64,000 bases of DNA from Streptomyces cellostaticus. Its GTDB lineage: Bacteria; Actinomycetota; Actinomycetes; Streptomycetales; Streptomycetaceae. The position numbers and the translations under genes were made by a program. Below the pieces are notes generated by a model. That model worked only from the letters and a program-made list of their open reading frames with translations, did not search any database and was not told the origin of the DNA. Location of the stretch: NCBI RefSeq assembly GCF_001513965.1, contig NZ_KQ948018.1, positions 281,576 to 345,575 of the forward strand. Reading direction: 5' to 3'. Shown here piece after piece: positions 8,813 through 16,558 of this stretch (positions within the stretch are counted from its first letter, which is position 1; the number at the start of each line of letters is the position of its first letter).

Positions 8813-8885
8813 GCGTTGGTGGTCCAAGGAAAGACGTCCCGCTTCCTGCGGGGAGATGCAGGTGCAAGGCCTGCCCGGCGCTCCA
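8813..8885 (+). tRNA. tRNA-Gly (anticodon UCC) with atypical GUGC T-arm
   Basis: A full cloverleaf can be drawn. The acceptor stem is GCGTTGG (8813-8819) with CCGGCGC (8875-8881), two G-U pairs, then discriminator T and an encoded CCA. U8 is present. The D-arm GTC/GAC has loop residues A14, A15, G18, G19, A21. The anticodon stem is TCCCG/CGGGG with loop CTTCCTG, so U33 and anticodon TCC are at 8844-8846. The T-stem is GCAGG/CCTGC with loop TGCAAGG. U73 and CCA fit glycine. The T-loop breaks the near-universal TTC rule: G replaces T55, giving GTGC instead of GTTC. A promoter and a terminator flank the gene. Confidence 0.85.
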
Positions 8886-8889
8886 TGAG

Positions 8890-8924
8890 ACACCCCGCCT
8901 CCCCATCTTGGGGAGGCGGGGTGT
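8890..8924 (+). terminator. terminator of the tRNA-Gly transcript
   Basis: A perfect 15-bp stem, ACACCCCGCCTCCCC with its complement, around the loop ATCTT. It begins 5 nt after the CCA end. As it is symmetrical, it could also stop transcripts from the minus-strand gene that ends at 8930. Confidence 0.85.
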
Positions 8925-8929
8925 TCGCG

Positions 8930-9799
8930 TTACGGGCGGCCGGCCTCCTGGGGGCTGACCGCCTCCGCCTCCGGGCCCTCGGACTCGGCCGTCCCGGCCC
9001 GCCGCTCCTGCACGTGCCCGTACGCCATCAGGCCGAACAGGACCGCGAGCAGCACCGCCGACGAGCCGGCCGTACCCAGGTCCAGTCCGCCCTTGGCGAC
9101 CGGCTTGGTGAGGAAGTCGCCGGCCGTGGCGCCCAGCGGGCGGGTCAGCACGAAGGCGATCCAGAAGAGCAGGACGTTCGGGACGGACGGCGCCTTCATC
9201 AGCGCGAGCAGCACCAGCAGCAGGCCGGTCACCAGGGCTGCGCCGCCCAGGTAGCCGAGGCCCGAGCTGTCGGAGAGGAAGTCGCCCATCGAGGTGCCGA
9301 GGGTGTTGGAGACCAGGATCGCCGACCAGAAAAGGGCCTCGCCCCGGAAGGTGACGATCTCGGTGATCTGGAAGGTCATCCCGCTCAGCTTCCAGCCGAG
9401 GAAGATCAGCAGCAGGATCGAGATCAGGATCGCCGCGCCCTCCGGGTAGCCGAGGCCGAGGCCCTGCGGACCCCAGCCCAGCTTGGTCGCGCCGTTCGAG
9501 AGGAACTTGGTGCTGGCGTCGCGGTTCATGAAGTCGGACATCGTGGTGCCGGCCATGGAGGTCGACAGGATCACGGTCCAGTAGAAGAACGGGTTGTAGC
9601 GGGACGAGCGCAGCTGGATCACCAGCGTCACCACGAAGACCAGGAACAGGCCGATGGTGGTGAGGAAGTAGCCGAGCTTCAGCGTCTGGGCGAACAGGTC
9701 GCCCGCCGTCTCGCCCAGGGTCGTCGCGGCGATCTTCATGATCCAGAACGCCAGGGTGACCTCGGGCAGTTTCTTCATGACGGACTTAGTCGTCGTCAA
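8930..9799 (-). CDS. multi-pass membrane protein with repeated LG-xxx-GD motifs (COG4705-like)
   Basis: Integral membrane protein of 289 residues with about eight hydrophobic helices. One motif recurs along the chain: TTLGETAGDLF, STSMAGTTMSDFM, NTLGTSMGDFL and RPLGATAGDFL, spaced so that it falls in successive helix pairs. This suggests duplicated units with conserved Gly-Asp inside the membrane. I assign it to the uncharacterised COG4705 group from this repeat pattern. I chose TTG at 9799 because AGGAG sits about 7 nt upstream; an ATG seven codons later lacks a ribosome-binding site. Function is unknown; conserved membrane aspartates would suit ion binding, but that is speculation. Confidence 0.85.
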   Translation of the reverse strand: MTTTKSVMKKLPEVTLAFWIMKIAATTLGETAGDLFAQTLKLGYFLTTIGLFLVFVVTLVIQLRSSRYNPFFYWTVILSTSMAGTTMSDFMNRDASTKFLSNGATKLGWGPQGLGLGYPEGAAILISILLLIFLGWKLSGMTFQITEIVTFRGEALFWSAILVSNTLGTSMGDFLSDSSGLGYLGGAALVTGLLLVLLALMKAPSVPNVLLFWIAFVLTRPLGATAGDFLTKPVAKGGLDLGTAGSSAVLLAVLFGLMAYGHVQERRAGTAESEGPEAEAVSPQEAGRP

Positions 9800-9961
9800 G
9801 GGTGCTCCTGTCGGTTTGGGGGGACCGTGATCCGACCCTGACAGCGGCAACCTGAACACATCCTGAACGCGTGCGCCCCAGGGTCTTGCGGAACCGGCCG
9901 TTCTGTGGTCGCGATGTGGCTCAATCCGTTCCCCTCCATACGCTCGCCCCGGTCGGTTCGC

Positions 9962-12274
9962 TCAATCCGTTCCGCCGGACACCTCCACCTCGCACCGCAA
10001 CCGCCGGTCGGCCCCGACCACCCGCACCGGACCCGTCAGCCGTAGCCGCGCCGTGTGCCGTACCTCGGCGCTCGACGGGCCCAGCCGGAGCTCCAGCGCG
10101 CCCGGCTCGACGCGACGGGCGCCTGTGCGGTCGGTGAAGGACGACAGGTCCGCGTGGAACCGGAAGGTCAGTCGGCGGCACTCACCGGGGGCGAGTTCCA
10201 GTCGCCGGTAGCCGATGAGCCGGACGTCCGGGCGGGTCACCGACGCCACCGGGTCGTGCAGGTAGAGCTGGACGACCTCGGCGCCCGCCCGCTCGCCGGT
10301 GTTGCGGACCGTCAGCGAGAGGTCGTACGAGCCGTCCGTGCCGGTCTCCGTGACCTCGTCGCCCGCGAACTCCTCCCAGGCGAATGTCGTGTACGAGCGG
10401 CCGTGGCCGAAGGGGTACAGCGGGGTCGGGTCCAGGCTGCTGACCTCGCCGGCCAGGCCCAGCGGGGGCTGGAGGTAGGTCCAGGGCTGTCCGCCGGGCA
10501 GGCGCGGGACGCTCACCGGGAGGCGGCCGGAGGGGTTCACCCGGCCGGAAAGGACGCCGGCGAGTGCCGGGCCGCCCTCCTCGCCGGGGAAAAAGGCCTG
10601 CACGACCGCGCCGAGCCGGCCGTGCCAGCGGCCCAGGGCGTACGGGCGACCGGTGAGGAGTACGAGGACGACCGGGACGCCCGTGGCGACCAGCGCGTCC
10701 AGCAACGCGCCCTGTACGCCGGGCAGGTGAAGGTCCGCCACATCGCAGCCCTCGCCGGACGTGCCCCGGCCGAACAGACCCGCCCGGTCGCCGAGGACCG
10801 CCACGCACACGTCCGCCTCGGCCGCCCGGGCCACCGCCTCCTCGAAACCGGCGGTGTCCGGGTCCGAGACCGGGCAGCCTGAAGCGAAGGTGACCTTGGC
10901 GTCCGGGAGTTCGGCGCGCAGGGAGTCCAGGACGGTCGGGATCGCGAGGCCCAGCGGGACCTCGGGGTGGTGCGTGAGCACGTGCGACGGGAAGGAGTAG
11001 CAGCCGAGCATCGCGAGCGCGTCCGCGGCGCGGGGGCCCACGACCGCGATGCGGGTGTCCGGGGCCAGCGGAAGAAGGCCTGCGGGGTTGTCCAGCAGGA
11101 TCACCGACTCCTCGGCCAGCCGGCGGGCCAGCGCGCGGTTCTCCGCCGAGTCCAGGTCGACGGGACCCGCCGGCTCCGGCTGCCAGTCGGCGTCCAGCAG
11201 GCCCAGTTCGCACTTCTGCAGCAGGACGCGGCGGGCCGCGCGGTCCACCAGCGCCTGGGGGACGCGCCCCTCCCGTACGGCGGCGACGAGCGGCCTGCCG
11301 TAGCACTTCAGGGTCGGCAGTTCGACGTCGATGCCCGCCGTGAGGGCCAGCAGCGCGGCGTCCGCCTCGTCCGCGGCGACCCGGTGCTGGGTCTGGAGGA
11401 AGCCGATGCCGAAGTAGTCGGCGACCACCGTGCCGGTGAACCCCCAGTCCTCACGCAGGAGTTCGGTCAGCAGGCGCGGGTCGGCCGACACGGGCACCCC
11501 GTCGGTCTCGGTGTACGACGCCATCACCGAGCGCGCCCCGCCCTCGCGCAGCGCCATCTCGAACGGCGGCAGGGTCACCTCCGCGAACTCCCGCACGCCC
11601 GCCCGTACCGGGGCCAGGTTCCGGGCCCCCGCCGAGGACGCGTACCCGGCGAAGTGCTTGAGCGTGGCGATGACCCCGGCCGACTCCAGGCCGCGTACGT
11701 AGGCGGCGCCGATGGTGCCGACCAGGTACGGGTCCTCGCCGATCGTCTCCTCCACCCGGCCCCAGCGCGGGTCGCGGACCACGTCCAGGACCGGGGCGAG
11801 GCCCTGGTGGACGCCGACCGAGCGCAGATCGTGGCCGATGCGCCGGCCCAGCTCCGCCACCAGCGCGGGGTCGAAGGCCGCACCCCAGGCCAGCGGGACC
11901 GGGTACGCGGTCGCGCCCCAGGCCGTGAAGCCCGCCAGGCACTCCTCGTGGGCGACGGCCGGGATCCCGAAGCGGCCCGCGGCGGCGATGCGGCGCTGGG
12001 CGCGGGCCAGCGCGTGCGCGCCGAGCGCCGGGTCCACGGGGGCGGTGCCGAAGGATCGGGTCAGCTGGCCGAGGCCGAGGGTGATCAGCTCGTCCCAGTC
12101 GTAGTCGGCGGTCATCTCGCGCTGCAGCGGAGCGACGCCCTCGCCGTCCGTGGCGGCGCCCACCCACACGCCGTACAGCTGGGCCGTCTTCTCCTCCAGG
12201 GTCATCCGGGCGAGCAGGTCGTCGACGCGGGCGGCGGCCGGCCGGGCGGGGTCGCGCCAAGGAGCGGTGGTCAT
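9962..12274 (-). CDS. GH3-family beta-glucosidase/beta-xylosidase
   Basis: Cytoplasmic-looking glycoside hydrolase of 770 residues with no signal peptide. The (beta/alpha)8 domain starts at MTLEEKTAQLYG; RWGRVEETIGEDPYLVG and LKHFAGY are strongly conserved GH3 segments. The nucleophile aspartate is expected in GFTGTVVADYFGI. The alpha/beta sandwich (ESVILLDN to GRPYALGRW) and a C-terminal fibronectin-III-like domain (YPFGHGRSYTTFAWEE onward) are complete. The ATG at 12274 follows GGGAG; a longer frame upstream overlaps the operator region. The adjacent divergent LacI regulator and the xylanase suggest xylo-oligosaccharide cleavage, but glucosidase activity cannot be excluded. Confidence 0.93.
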   Translation of the reverse strand: MTTAPWRDPARPAAARVDDLLARMTLEEKTAQLYGVWVGAATDGEGVAPLQREMTADYDWDELITLGLGQLTRSFGTAPVDPALGAHALARAQRRIAAAGRFGIPAVAHEECLAGFTAWGATAYPVPLAWGAAFDPALVAELGRRIGHDLRSVGVHQGLAPVLDVVRDPRWGRVEETIGEDPYLVGTIGAAYVRGLESAGVIATLKHFAGYASSAGARNLAPVRAGVREFAEVTLPPFEMALREGGARSVMASYTETDGVPVSADPRLLTELLREDWGFTGTVVADYFGIGFLQTQHRVAADEADAALLALTAGIDVELPTLKCYGRPLVAAVREGRVPQALVDRAARRVLLQKCELGLLDADWQPEPAGPVDLDSAENRALARRLAEESVILLDNPAGLLPLAPDTRIAVVGPRAADALAMLGCYSFPSHVLTHHPEVPLGLAIPTVLDSLRAELPDAKVTFASGCPVSDPDTAGFEEAVARAAEADVCVAVLGDRAGLFGRGTSGEGCDVADLHLPGVQGALLDALVATGVPVVLVLLTGRPYALGRWHGRLGAVVQAFFPGEEGGPALAGVLSGRVNPSGRLPVSVPRLPGGQPWTYLQPPLGLAGEVSSLDPTPLYPFGHGRSYTTFAWEEFAGDEVTETGTDGSYDLSLTVRNTGERAGAEVVQLYLHDPVASVTRPDVRLIGYRRLELAPGECRRLTFRFHADLSSFTDRTGARRVEPGALELRLGPSSAEVRHTARLRLTGPVRVVGADRRLRCEVEVSGGTD

Positions 12275-12306
12275 GGAACTCCCGTCGGAAGGGGTCCGGA
12301 TGCTCA

Positions 12307-12317
12307 CGAATGTTTCG
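12307..12317. promoter_or_regulatory. CGAA-N3-TTCG operator 1
   Basis: Perfect CGAATGTTTCG palindrome just upstream of the GH3 start. The same layout recurs at 12328 and at the xylanase promoter. The GAAAnTTTC-type sites reported for actinomycete xylanase genes match this core. Confidence 0.65.
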
Positions 12318-12327
12318 GACAGTGCCT

Positions 12328-12338
12328 CGAATGTTCCG
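12328..12338. promoter_or_regulatory. CGAA-N3-TTCG operator 2 (imperfect)
   Basis: CGAATGTTCCG, one mismatch from the perfect site. Its centre is exactly 21 bp (two helical turns) from operator 1, so two repressor dimers could sit on the same face of the DNA between the divergent GH3 and lacI-type genes. Confidence 0.5.
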
Positions 12339-12397
12339 GGAACCTATGGCGCGCGAAGGCCTTCGTCAAGAGGGGCCGCAGGGATACGATCGCGGGC

Positions 12398-13435
12398 ATG
12401 AAGCCTTCGAAGCCCGCAGAACCGCAGACGGCGACCCTCGCCGAAATCGCCCGGGAGGCCGGGGTCTCCGCTCCGACTGTTTCGAAGGTCCTCAACGGCC
12501 GCGCCGATGTCGCCCCCGCGACCCGCACCCGGGTCGAGGAGCTGCTGCGCGCCCACGGCTACCGGCGAAGGCGCGCCGAGGCCTCCCGCTCGCCGCTGAT
12601 CGACCTGGTCTTCCACGAGCTGGAGAGCGCCTGGGCGATGGAGGTCATCCGGGGCGTGGAGAACGTGGCCCGGGACGCCGGGCTGAGCGTGGTGCTGTCC
12701 GAGTCGGCCGGGCGGCTCACCCCGGGCCGGACCTGGGCCGACCAGGTCGCCGCCCGCCGCCCGCACGGCGTGATCCTCGTCCTGTCCGGGCTTGACGAGT
12801 CCCAGCGGGCGCTGCTGACCAGCCGCTCCATCCCGTTCGTGGTGATGGACCCGGCCGGCGACCCGGGGCCCGACGTGCCGTCCATCGGCGCCACCAACTG
12901 GCAGGGCGGCCTCGCCGCCACCCGCCACCTGGTCGAACTCGGCCACACCCGGATCGGCGCGATCAGCGGCCCCTCCCGGATGATGTGCAGCCGTGCCCGG
13001 GTGGACGGCTACCGGGCCGCCCTGGAGACCGCCGGGCTCCCCGTCGACCCGGGCCTGATCAAGACCGGCGACTTCCACCACGACTCCGGCTACCGCCTGG
13101 GTCTGCAGCTGCTGCGCGGCCCGGGCCGGCCCACCGCGGTCTTCGCCGGCAACGACCTCCAGGCGCTCGGCCTGTACGAGGCCGCCCGCGAGCTGGGGCT
13201 GCGCATTCCGGAGGACCTGAGCGTGGTCGGCTTCGACGACCTGCCGGTGGCCCGCTGGGTGGGCCCGCCGCTGACGACCGTACGGCAGCCGCTGACGGAG
13301 ATGGCCGAGGCCGCGGCCCGGCTGGTGCTGGAGCTGGGGCGCGCCGAGGACGAACGGGCGGCGACCCGGGTGGAGCTGGCGACCAGTCTGGTGGTGCGGT
13401 CCAGCGCGGCGGCGCCGGCCGTGGCCGGAAGGTGA
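12398..13435 (+). CDS. LacI-family transcriptional regulator (xylan/xylo-oligosaccharide use)
   Basis: Repressor of 345 residues. The N-terminal helix-turn-helix is [20 protein letters not shown] and the hinge region follows at about residue 60. The periplasmic-binding-protein-like sensor domain covers residues 65-335, with [31 protein letters not shown] and [21 protein letters not shown] typical of the family. It is divergent from the GH3 gene and upstream of the GH10 xylanase. All three share CGAA-N3-TTCG sites, so it probably represses both and is released by a xylo-oligosaccharide. The ATG at 12398 opens the HTH domain directly; the long frame upstream is antisense to the GH3 gene. Confidence 0.93.
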   Translation: MKPSKPAEPQTATLAEIAREAGVSAPTVSKVLNGRADVAPATRTRVEELLRAHGYRRRRAEASRSPLIDLVFHELESAWAMEVIRGVENVARDAGLSVVLSESAGRLTPGRTWADQVAARRPHGVILVLSGLDESQRALLTSRSIPFVVMDPAGDPGPDVPSIGATNWQGGLAATRHLVELGHTRIGAISGPSRMMCSRARVDGYRAALETAGLPVDPGLIKTGDFHHDSGYRLGLQLLRGPGRPTAVFAGNDLQALGLYEAARELGLRIPEDLSVVGFDDLPVARWVGPPLTTVRQPLTEMAEAAARLVLELGRAEDERAATRVELATSLVVRSSAAAPAVAGR

Positions 13436-13493
13436 CGTATTGACGGGTGGGGTGTCCGCCCCGACACTCCTCCGAAGTCAATCGGTTGCACGA

Positions 13494-13506
13494 CCGAAAC
13501 TTTCGG
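13494..13506. promoter_or_regulatory. xylanase operator CCGAAACTTTCGG
   Basis: Perfect 13-bp palindrome containing the CGAA-N3-TTCG core. Its right end overlaps the GGAGG ribosome-binding site of the xylanase, so bound repressor would also mask the start region. Confidence 0.75.
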
Positions 13507-13517
13507 AGGCACCCGCA

Positions 13518-14873
13518 ATGAGATCCTCCAGAACTTCAGTGAGGGCCTGCCTGGCCGCGTTGCTCACCGCCGTCGGCCTGTTCGCCGCCGGCACCGGCAC
13601 CGCACACGCCGCCGACACCCCGCTGCGCGACCTCGCCGCCGCCAAGGGCAAGGTCATCGGCACCGCCGTCACCGGCTCCAAGCTCACCGGCACCTACGGC
13701 GACCTGGCCGGGGCGCAGTTCAGCTCGCTGACCCCGGGCAACGCCATGAAGTGGGGCACGGTCGAGCCCACCCGGGGCAGCTTCAACTGGAGCGAGGCCG
13801 GCCAGATCGTGGCCTTCGCCCAGGCCCACCACCAGCAGGTGCGCGGCCACACCCTGGTCTGGCACAGCCAGAACCCGAGCTGGCTGACGAACGGCAGCTG
13901 GACCTCCGCCCAGCTCGGCAGCCTGCTGCAGAACCACATCGGCACCGAGGTCGGCCGCTACAAGGGCAAGATCGCGGCCTGGGACGTGGTCAACGAACCC
14001 TTCAACGAGGACGGCACCTACCGCTCGACCCTCTGGTACGACGGCCTCGGCTCCGGCTACATCGCCAGCGCTCTGACCTGGGCTCACGCGGCCGACCCGG
14101 ACGCCAAGCTGTACATCAACGACTACAACGTCGAGGGCGTGAACACGAAGTCCACCGCCCTGTACAACCTGGTCAAGTCCCTGAAGGCACAGGGCGTCCC
14201 GGTCGACGGCGTCGGCCTCCAGGCCCACCTGGTCCTCGGCCAGGTGCCGGCCACGCTCCAGCAGAACATCCAGCGCTTCGCCGACCTCGGCGTGGACGTG
14301 GCCGTCACCGAGCTGGACGTGCGCATGGCGCTGCCCGCCGACAGCACGAAACTGGCCCAGCAGGCAGCCGACTTCACGTCGGTGGTGGCCGCGTGCGCGG
14401 CCGTGGCCCGCTGCGTCAACGTCACCGTGTGGGGCTTCACCGACTCCGACTCCTGGGTGCCGAGCACCTTCCCCGGCTACGGGGCGGCGACGCCGTACGA
14501 CGAGAACTACGCGCCGAAACCGGCGTACCACGGCATCGCCGAGGCCCTCGGCGGTACCACGACCACCCCGCCGCCGACCGGCGCCTGCACCGCGGCCTAC
14601 AGCGTGAGAAGCCAGTGGAACGCCGGCTTCACCGGCCAGGTGACGGTCTCCTGCTCCGGGGCCTCGCTGTCCTCGTGGCAGGTGAACTGGACGTACGGCG
14701 CGGGCCAGCAGATCACGCAGGCCTGGAACGCCGCCTGCACCCAGTCGGGCGCGGCGGTGTCCTGCCGCAACGCCTCCTACAACGGGTCGGTGCCGGACGG
14801 AGGTTCGGTGACGTTCGGGTTCAACGCGTCCTGGAGCGGAAGCAACCCGGTGCCCACGGTGTCGTTGGGATGA
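13518..14873 (+). CDS. secreted GH10 endo-1,4-beta-xylanase with C-terminal CBM2
   Basis: Exported xylan-degrading enzyme of 451 residues. The signal peptide has an Arg-rich start, a hydrophobic core and cleavage near AHA (about residue 34). The GH10 domain carries the acid/base glutamate E160 in WDVVNEP and the nucleophile E265 in [18 protein letters not shown] and the late WGFTDSDSW are also diagnostic. After a short Thr/Pro linker comes a family 2 carbohydrate-binding module (about residues 355-451) with paired cysteines and surface tryptophans ([18 protein letters not shown]). The ATG follows GGAGG, which overlaps the operator at 13494. Presumably induced by xylan breakdown products through the adjacent LacI-type regulator. 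Confidence 0.96.
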   Translation: MRSSRTSVRACLAALLTAVGLFAAGTGTAHAADTPLRDLAAAKGKVIGTAVTGSKLTGTYGDLAGAQFSSLTPGNAMKWGTVEPTRGSFNWSEAGQIVAFAQAHHQQVRGHTLVWHSQNPSWLTNGSWTSAQLGSLLQNHIGTEVGRYKGKIAAWDVVNEPFNEDGTYRSTLWYDGLGSGYIASALTWAHAADPDAKLYINDYNVEGVNTKSTALYNLVKSLKAQGVPVDGVGLQAHLVLGQVPATLQQNIQRFADLGVDVAVTELDVRMALPADSTKLAQQAADFTSVVAACAAVARCVNVTVWGFTDSDSWVPSTFPGYGAATPYDENYAPKPAYHGIAEALGGTTTTPPPTGACTAAYSVRSQWNAGFTGQVTVSCSGASLSSWQVNWTYGAGQQITQAWNAACTQSGAAVSCRNASYNGSVPDGGSVTFGFNASWSGSNPVPTVSLG

Positions 14874-14947
14874 GAATTTCCCAAGAAAACGGGTTCTCAC
14901 GGCTTCCGCTAACAGTCCCCTAATAATTCGGACTTACGTTCCTGCCC

Positions 14948-15994
14948 GTGACGCGACAAGGGGAGCAAGGCGACGCGGGCAGACAGGTGGGCCGGCGGGC
15001 GAGAGCGCTGAAAGCCGTCGGCCTCACTCTGGCGGGGTTCCTGGTGCTGGGCGCGGCCGCCGCCGGCTATGCGTACTGGCACCTGAACAACAACATCAAG
15101 AGCGTCGACATCGACAGCGCGCTCGGCGACAACCGCCCGGCGAAGGCGGTGACCGCCCCGGCCGCGTCCGCCGCCGCACCGCTGCCGACCGGATCCCTGA
15201 ACATCCTGGTCCTCGGCTCCGACTCGCGCAGCGGCAAGGCCAACCAGGCCCTGGGCGGCGGCGACAGTTCCGGCGCCCGCTCGGACACGGCGATGGTGGT
15301 GCACATCGACGCCGGCCGGACGAAGGCGACCGTCGTCTCCATCCCGCGCGACACCCTGGTCACCCGCCCGTCCTGCCCGCTGTCCTCCGGGGGCTCGACG
15401 GCGGTGGCGTACCAGGCCATGTTCAACACCGCGTACGAAGTGGGCGGCCCGGTCTGCGCCGTCAAGACGGCCGAGTCGATCACGGGCGTCCGCATGGACC
15501 ACTACATCGAGATCGACTTCTCCGGCTTCGCCAGACTGGTGGACGCGCTCGGCGGGGTCACGGTCACCACCGGCCAGGACATCGACGACGACAAGAGCCA
15601 TCTCCACCTCAAGGCCGGCACCCACCATCTGAACGGCACCCGGGCCCTCGCCCTCGCCCGCACCCGGCACGGCATAGGCGACGGCAGCGACCTGGGCCGC
15701 ATAGGCCTCCAGCAGAAGCTGGTGAAGGCCCTGCTGGACCAGATGGCCGCCACCGACCTCCTCACCGACCCCGCCCGGCTCTACCGGGTCGCCGACGTGG
15801 TCACCGCCGGCCTCACCACGGACACCGGCCTGGACTCCCTGGGCGAACTGATGAAGCTCGGCCAGAGCCTGAAGGGCCTCACCTCCGACCAGGTGAAGAC
15901 GGTGATGATGCCGGTCGTCACGGCACCCTCCGACCCCAACCGGGTGGTGGCCAGGGAACCGGCGGCGAGCGACCTGTGGGCCTCCCTGCGCTGA
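14948..15994 (+). CDS. LytR-CpsA-Psr (LCP) family protein
   Basis: Membrane-anchored LCP phosphotransferase (348 aa); such enzymes attach glycopolymers to peptidoglycan. A short cytoplasmic Arg-rich start is followed by one transmembrane helix (about residues 25-47). The LCP core begins NILVLGSDSR, then GARSDTAMVVHID and VVSIPRDTLV, the phosphate- and Mg-binding segments, and ends with the ALALARTRHG arginine pair. GTG start at 14948. Two tyrosine-rich substrate loops look intact, so it should be active. It is monocistronic between the xylanase and the DGPF gene. Confidence 0.93.
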   Translation: MTRQGEQGDAGRQVGRRARALKAVGLTLAGFLVLGAAAAGYAYWHLNNNIKSVDIDSALGDNRPAKAVTAPAASAAAPLPTGSLNILVLGSDSRSGKANQALGGGDSSGARSDTAMVVHIDAGRTKATVVSIPRDTLVTRPSCPLSSGGSTAVAYQAMFNTAYEVGGPVCAVKTAESITGVRMDHYIEIDFSGFARLVDALGGVTVTTGQDIDDDKSHLHLKAGTHHLNGTRALALARTRHGIGDGSDLGRIGLQQKLVKALLDQMAATDLLTDPARLYRVADVVTAGLTTDTGLDSLGELMKLGQSLKGLTSDQVKTVMMPVVTAPSDPNRVVAREPAASDLWASLR

Positions 15995-16078
15995 GCGGCG
16001 CGACCAGGGGAGATCCCCGCGGGTCTGCGGCGCCGCGCGGCTCCGGAAAAAAAATTCTTCGAGGAAATTCCGGGAGCG

Positions 16079-16105
16079 TGTCGATCCAGGTGTCTCCCGA
16101 TCGAC
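16079..16105 (+). promoter_or_regulatory. candidate ECF42-type promoter of the DGPF gene
   Basis: TGTCGA (16079-16084) followed by 17 bp and CGAC (16102-16105). From memory, ECF42 sigma factors recognise TGTCGA in the -35 region and CGA/TC in the -10 region. The site is 53 bp upstream of a DGPF gene that is itself next to an ECF42 sigma gene. Confidence 0.6.
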
Positions 16106-16157
16106 GCATGGGTGAGCGGCGGGGACAGGCCCCCGTCGCCCGGCCGAAGGAGTCACC

Positions 16158-16514
16158 ATGCCCCGCTACCTGTCGCTCGTGCGCATCGACGAGTCCACCG
16201 CCCCCGCCGAGGGTCCCAGCGCGGAGCTGATGCAGCGGATGGGCGAGCTGATCGAGGAGGTCACCAAGGCCGGCGTGATGCTCGCAACCGACGGGCTGAC
16301 GCCGTCTGCCCAGGGCACCACCGTGCGCTGGGAGGGCGGGAAGATCTCCGTCACCGACGGGCCCTTCACCGAGTCCAAGGAGGTCGTCGGCGGTTACGCG
16401 ATCATGCAGTGCAAGGACAAGGCCGAGGCCCTGGAGTGGACCAAGCGGTTCCTGAAGGTCCACGAGGAGTTCTGGACCGTCACCTGTGAGGTCCGGGAGA
16501 TCGCGGAAGGCTGA
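16158..16514 (+). CDS. DGPF-domain (YCII-related) protein
   Basis: Small ferredoxin-like-fold protein of 118 residues with the name-giving motif SVTDGPFTESKEVVGGYA near residues 65-82. DGPF proteins are the standard genomic partners and targets of ECF42 sigma factors; one such sigma gene starts 44 bp downstream. The ATG is preceded by GAAGGAG. The biochemical role of the family is not established. The upstream TGTCGA/CGAC promoter supports control by the adjacent sigma factor. Confidence 0.93.
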   Translation: MPRYLSLVRIDESTAPAEGPSAELMQRMGELIEEVTKAGVMLATDGLTPSAQGTTVRWEGGKISVTDGPFTESKEVVGGYAIMQCKDKAEALEWTKRFLKVHEEFWTVTCEVREIAEG

Positions 16515-16558
16515 ACCTCCTTGGCCCCGGGCTGCCCGGGGGTGTTGCATGGTGGGCT

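Noticed and set aside
8790-8890. Cobalamin-riboswitch-like or SRP-like RNA
   Set aside because: The AGGTGCAA box looked riboswitch-like at first, but the whole segment fits a tRNA cloverleaf with anticodon, discriminator and CCA, which explains every stem.
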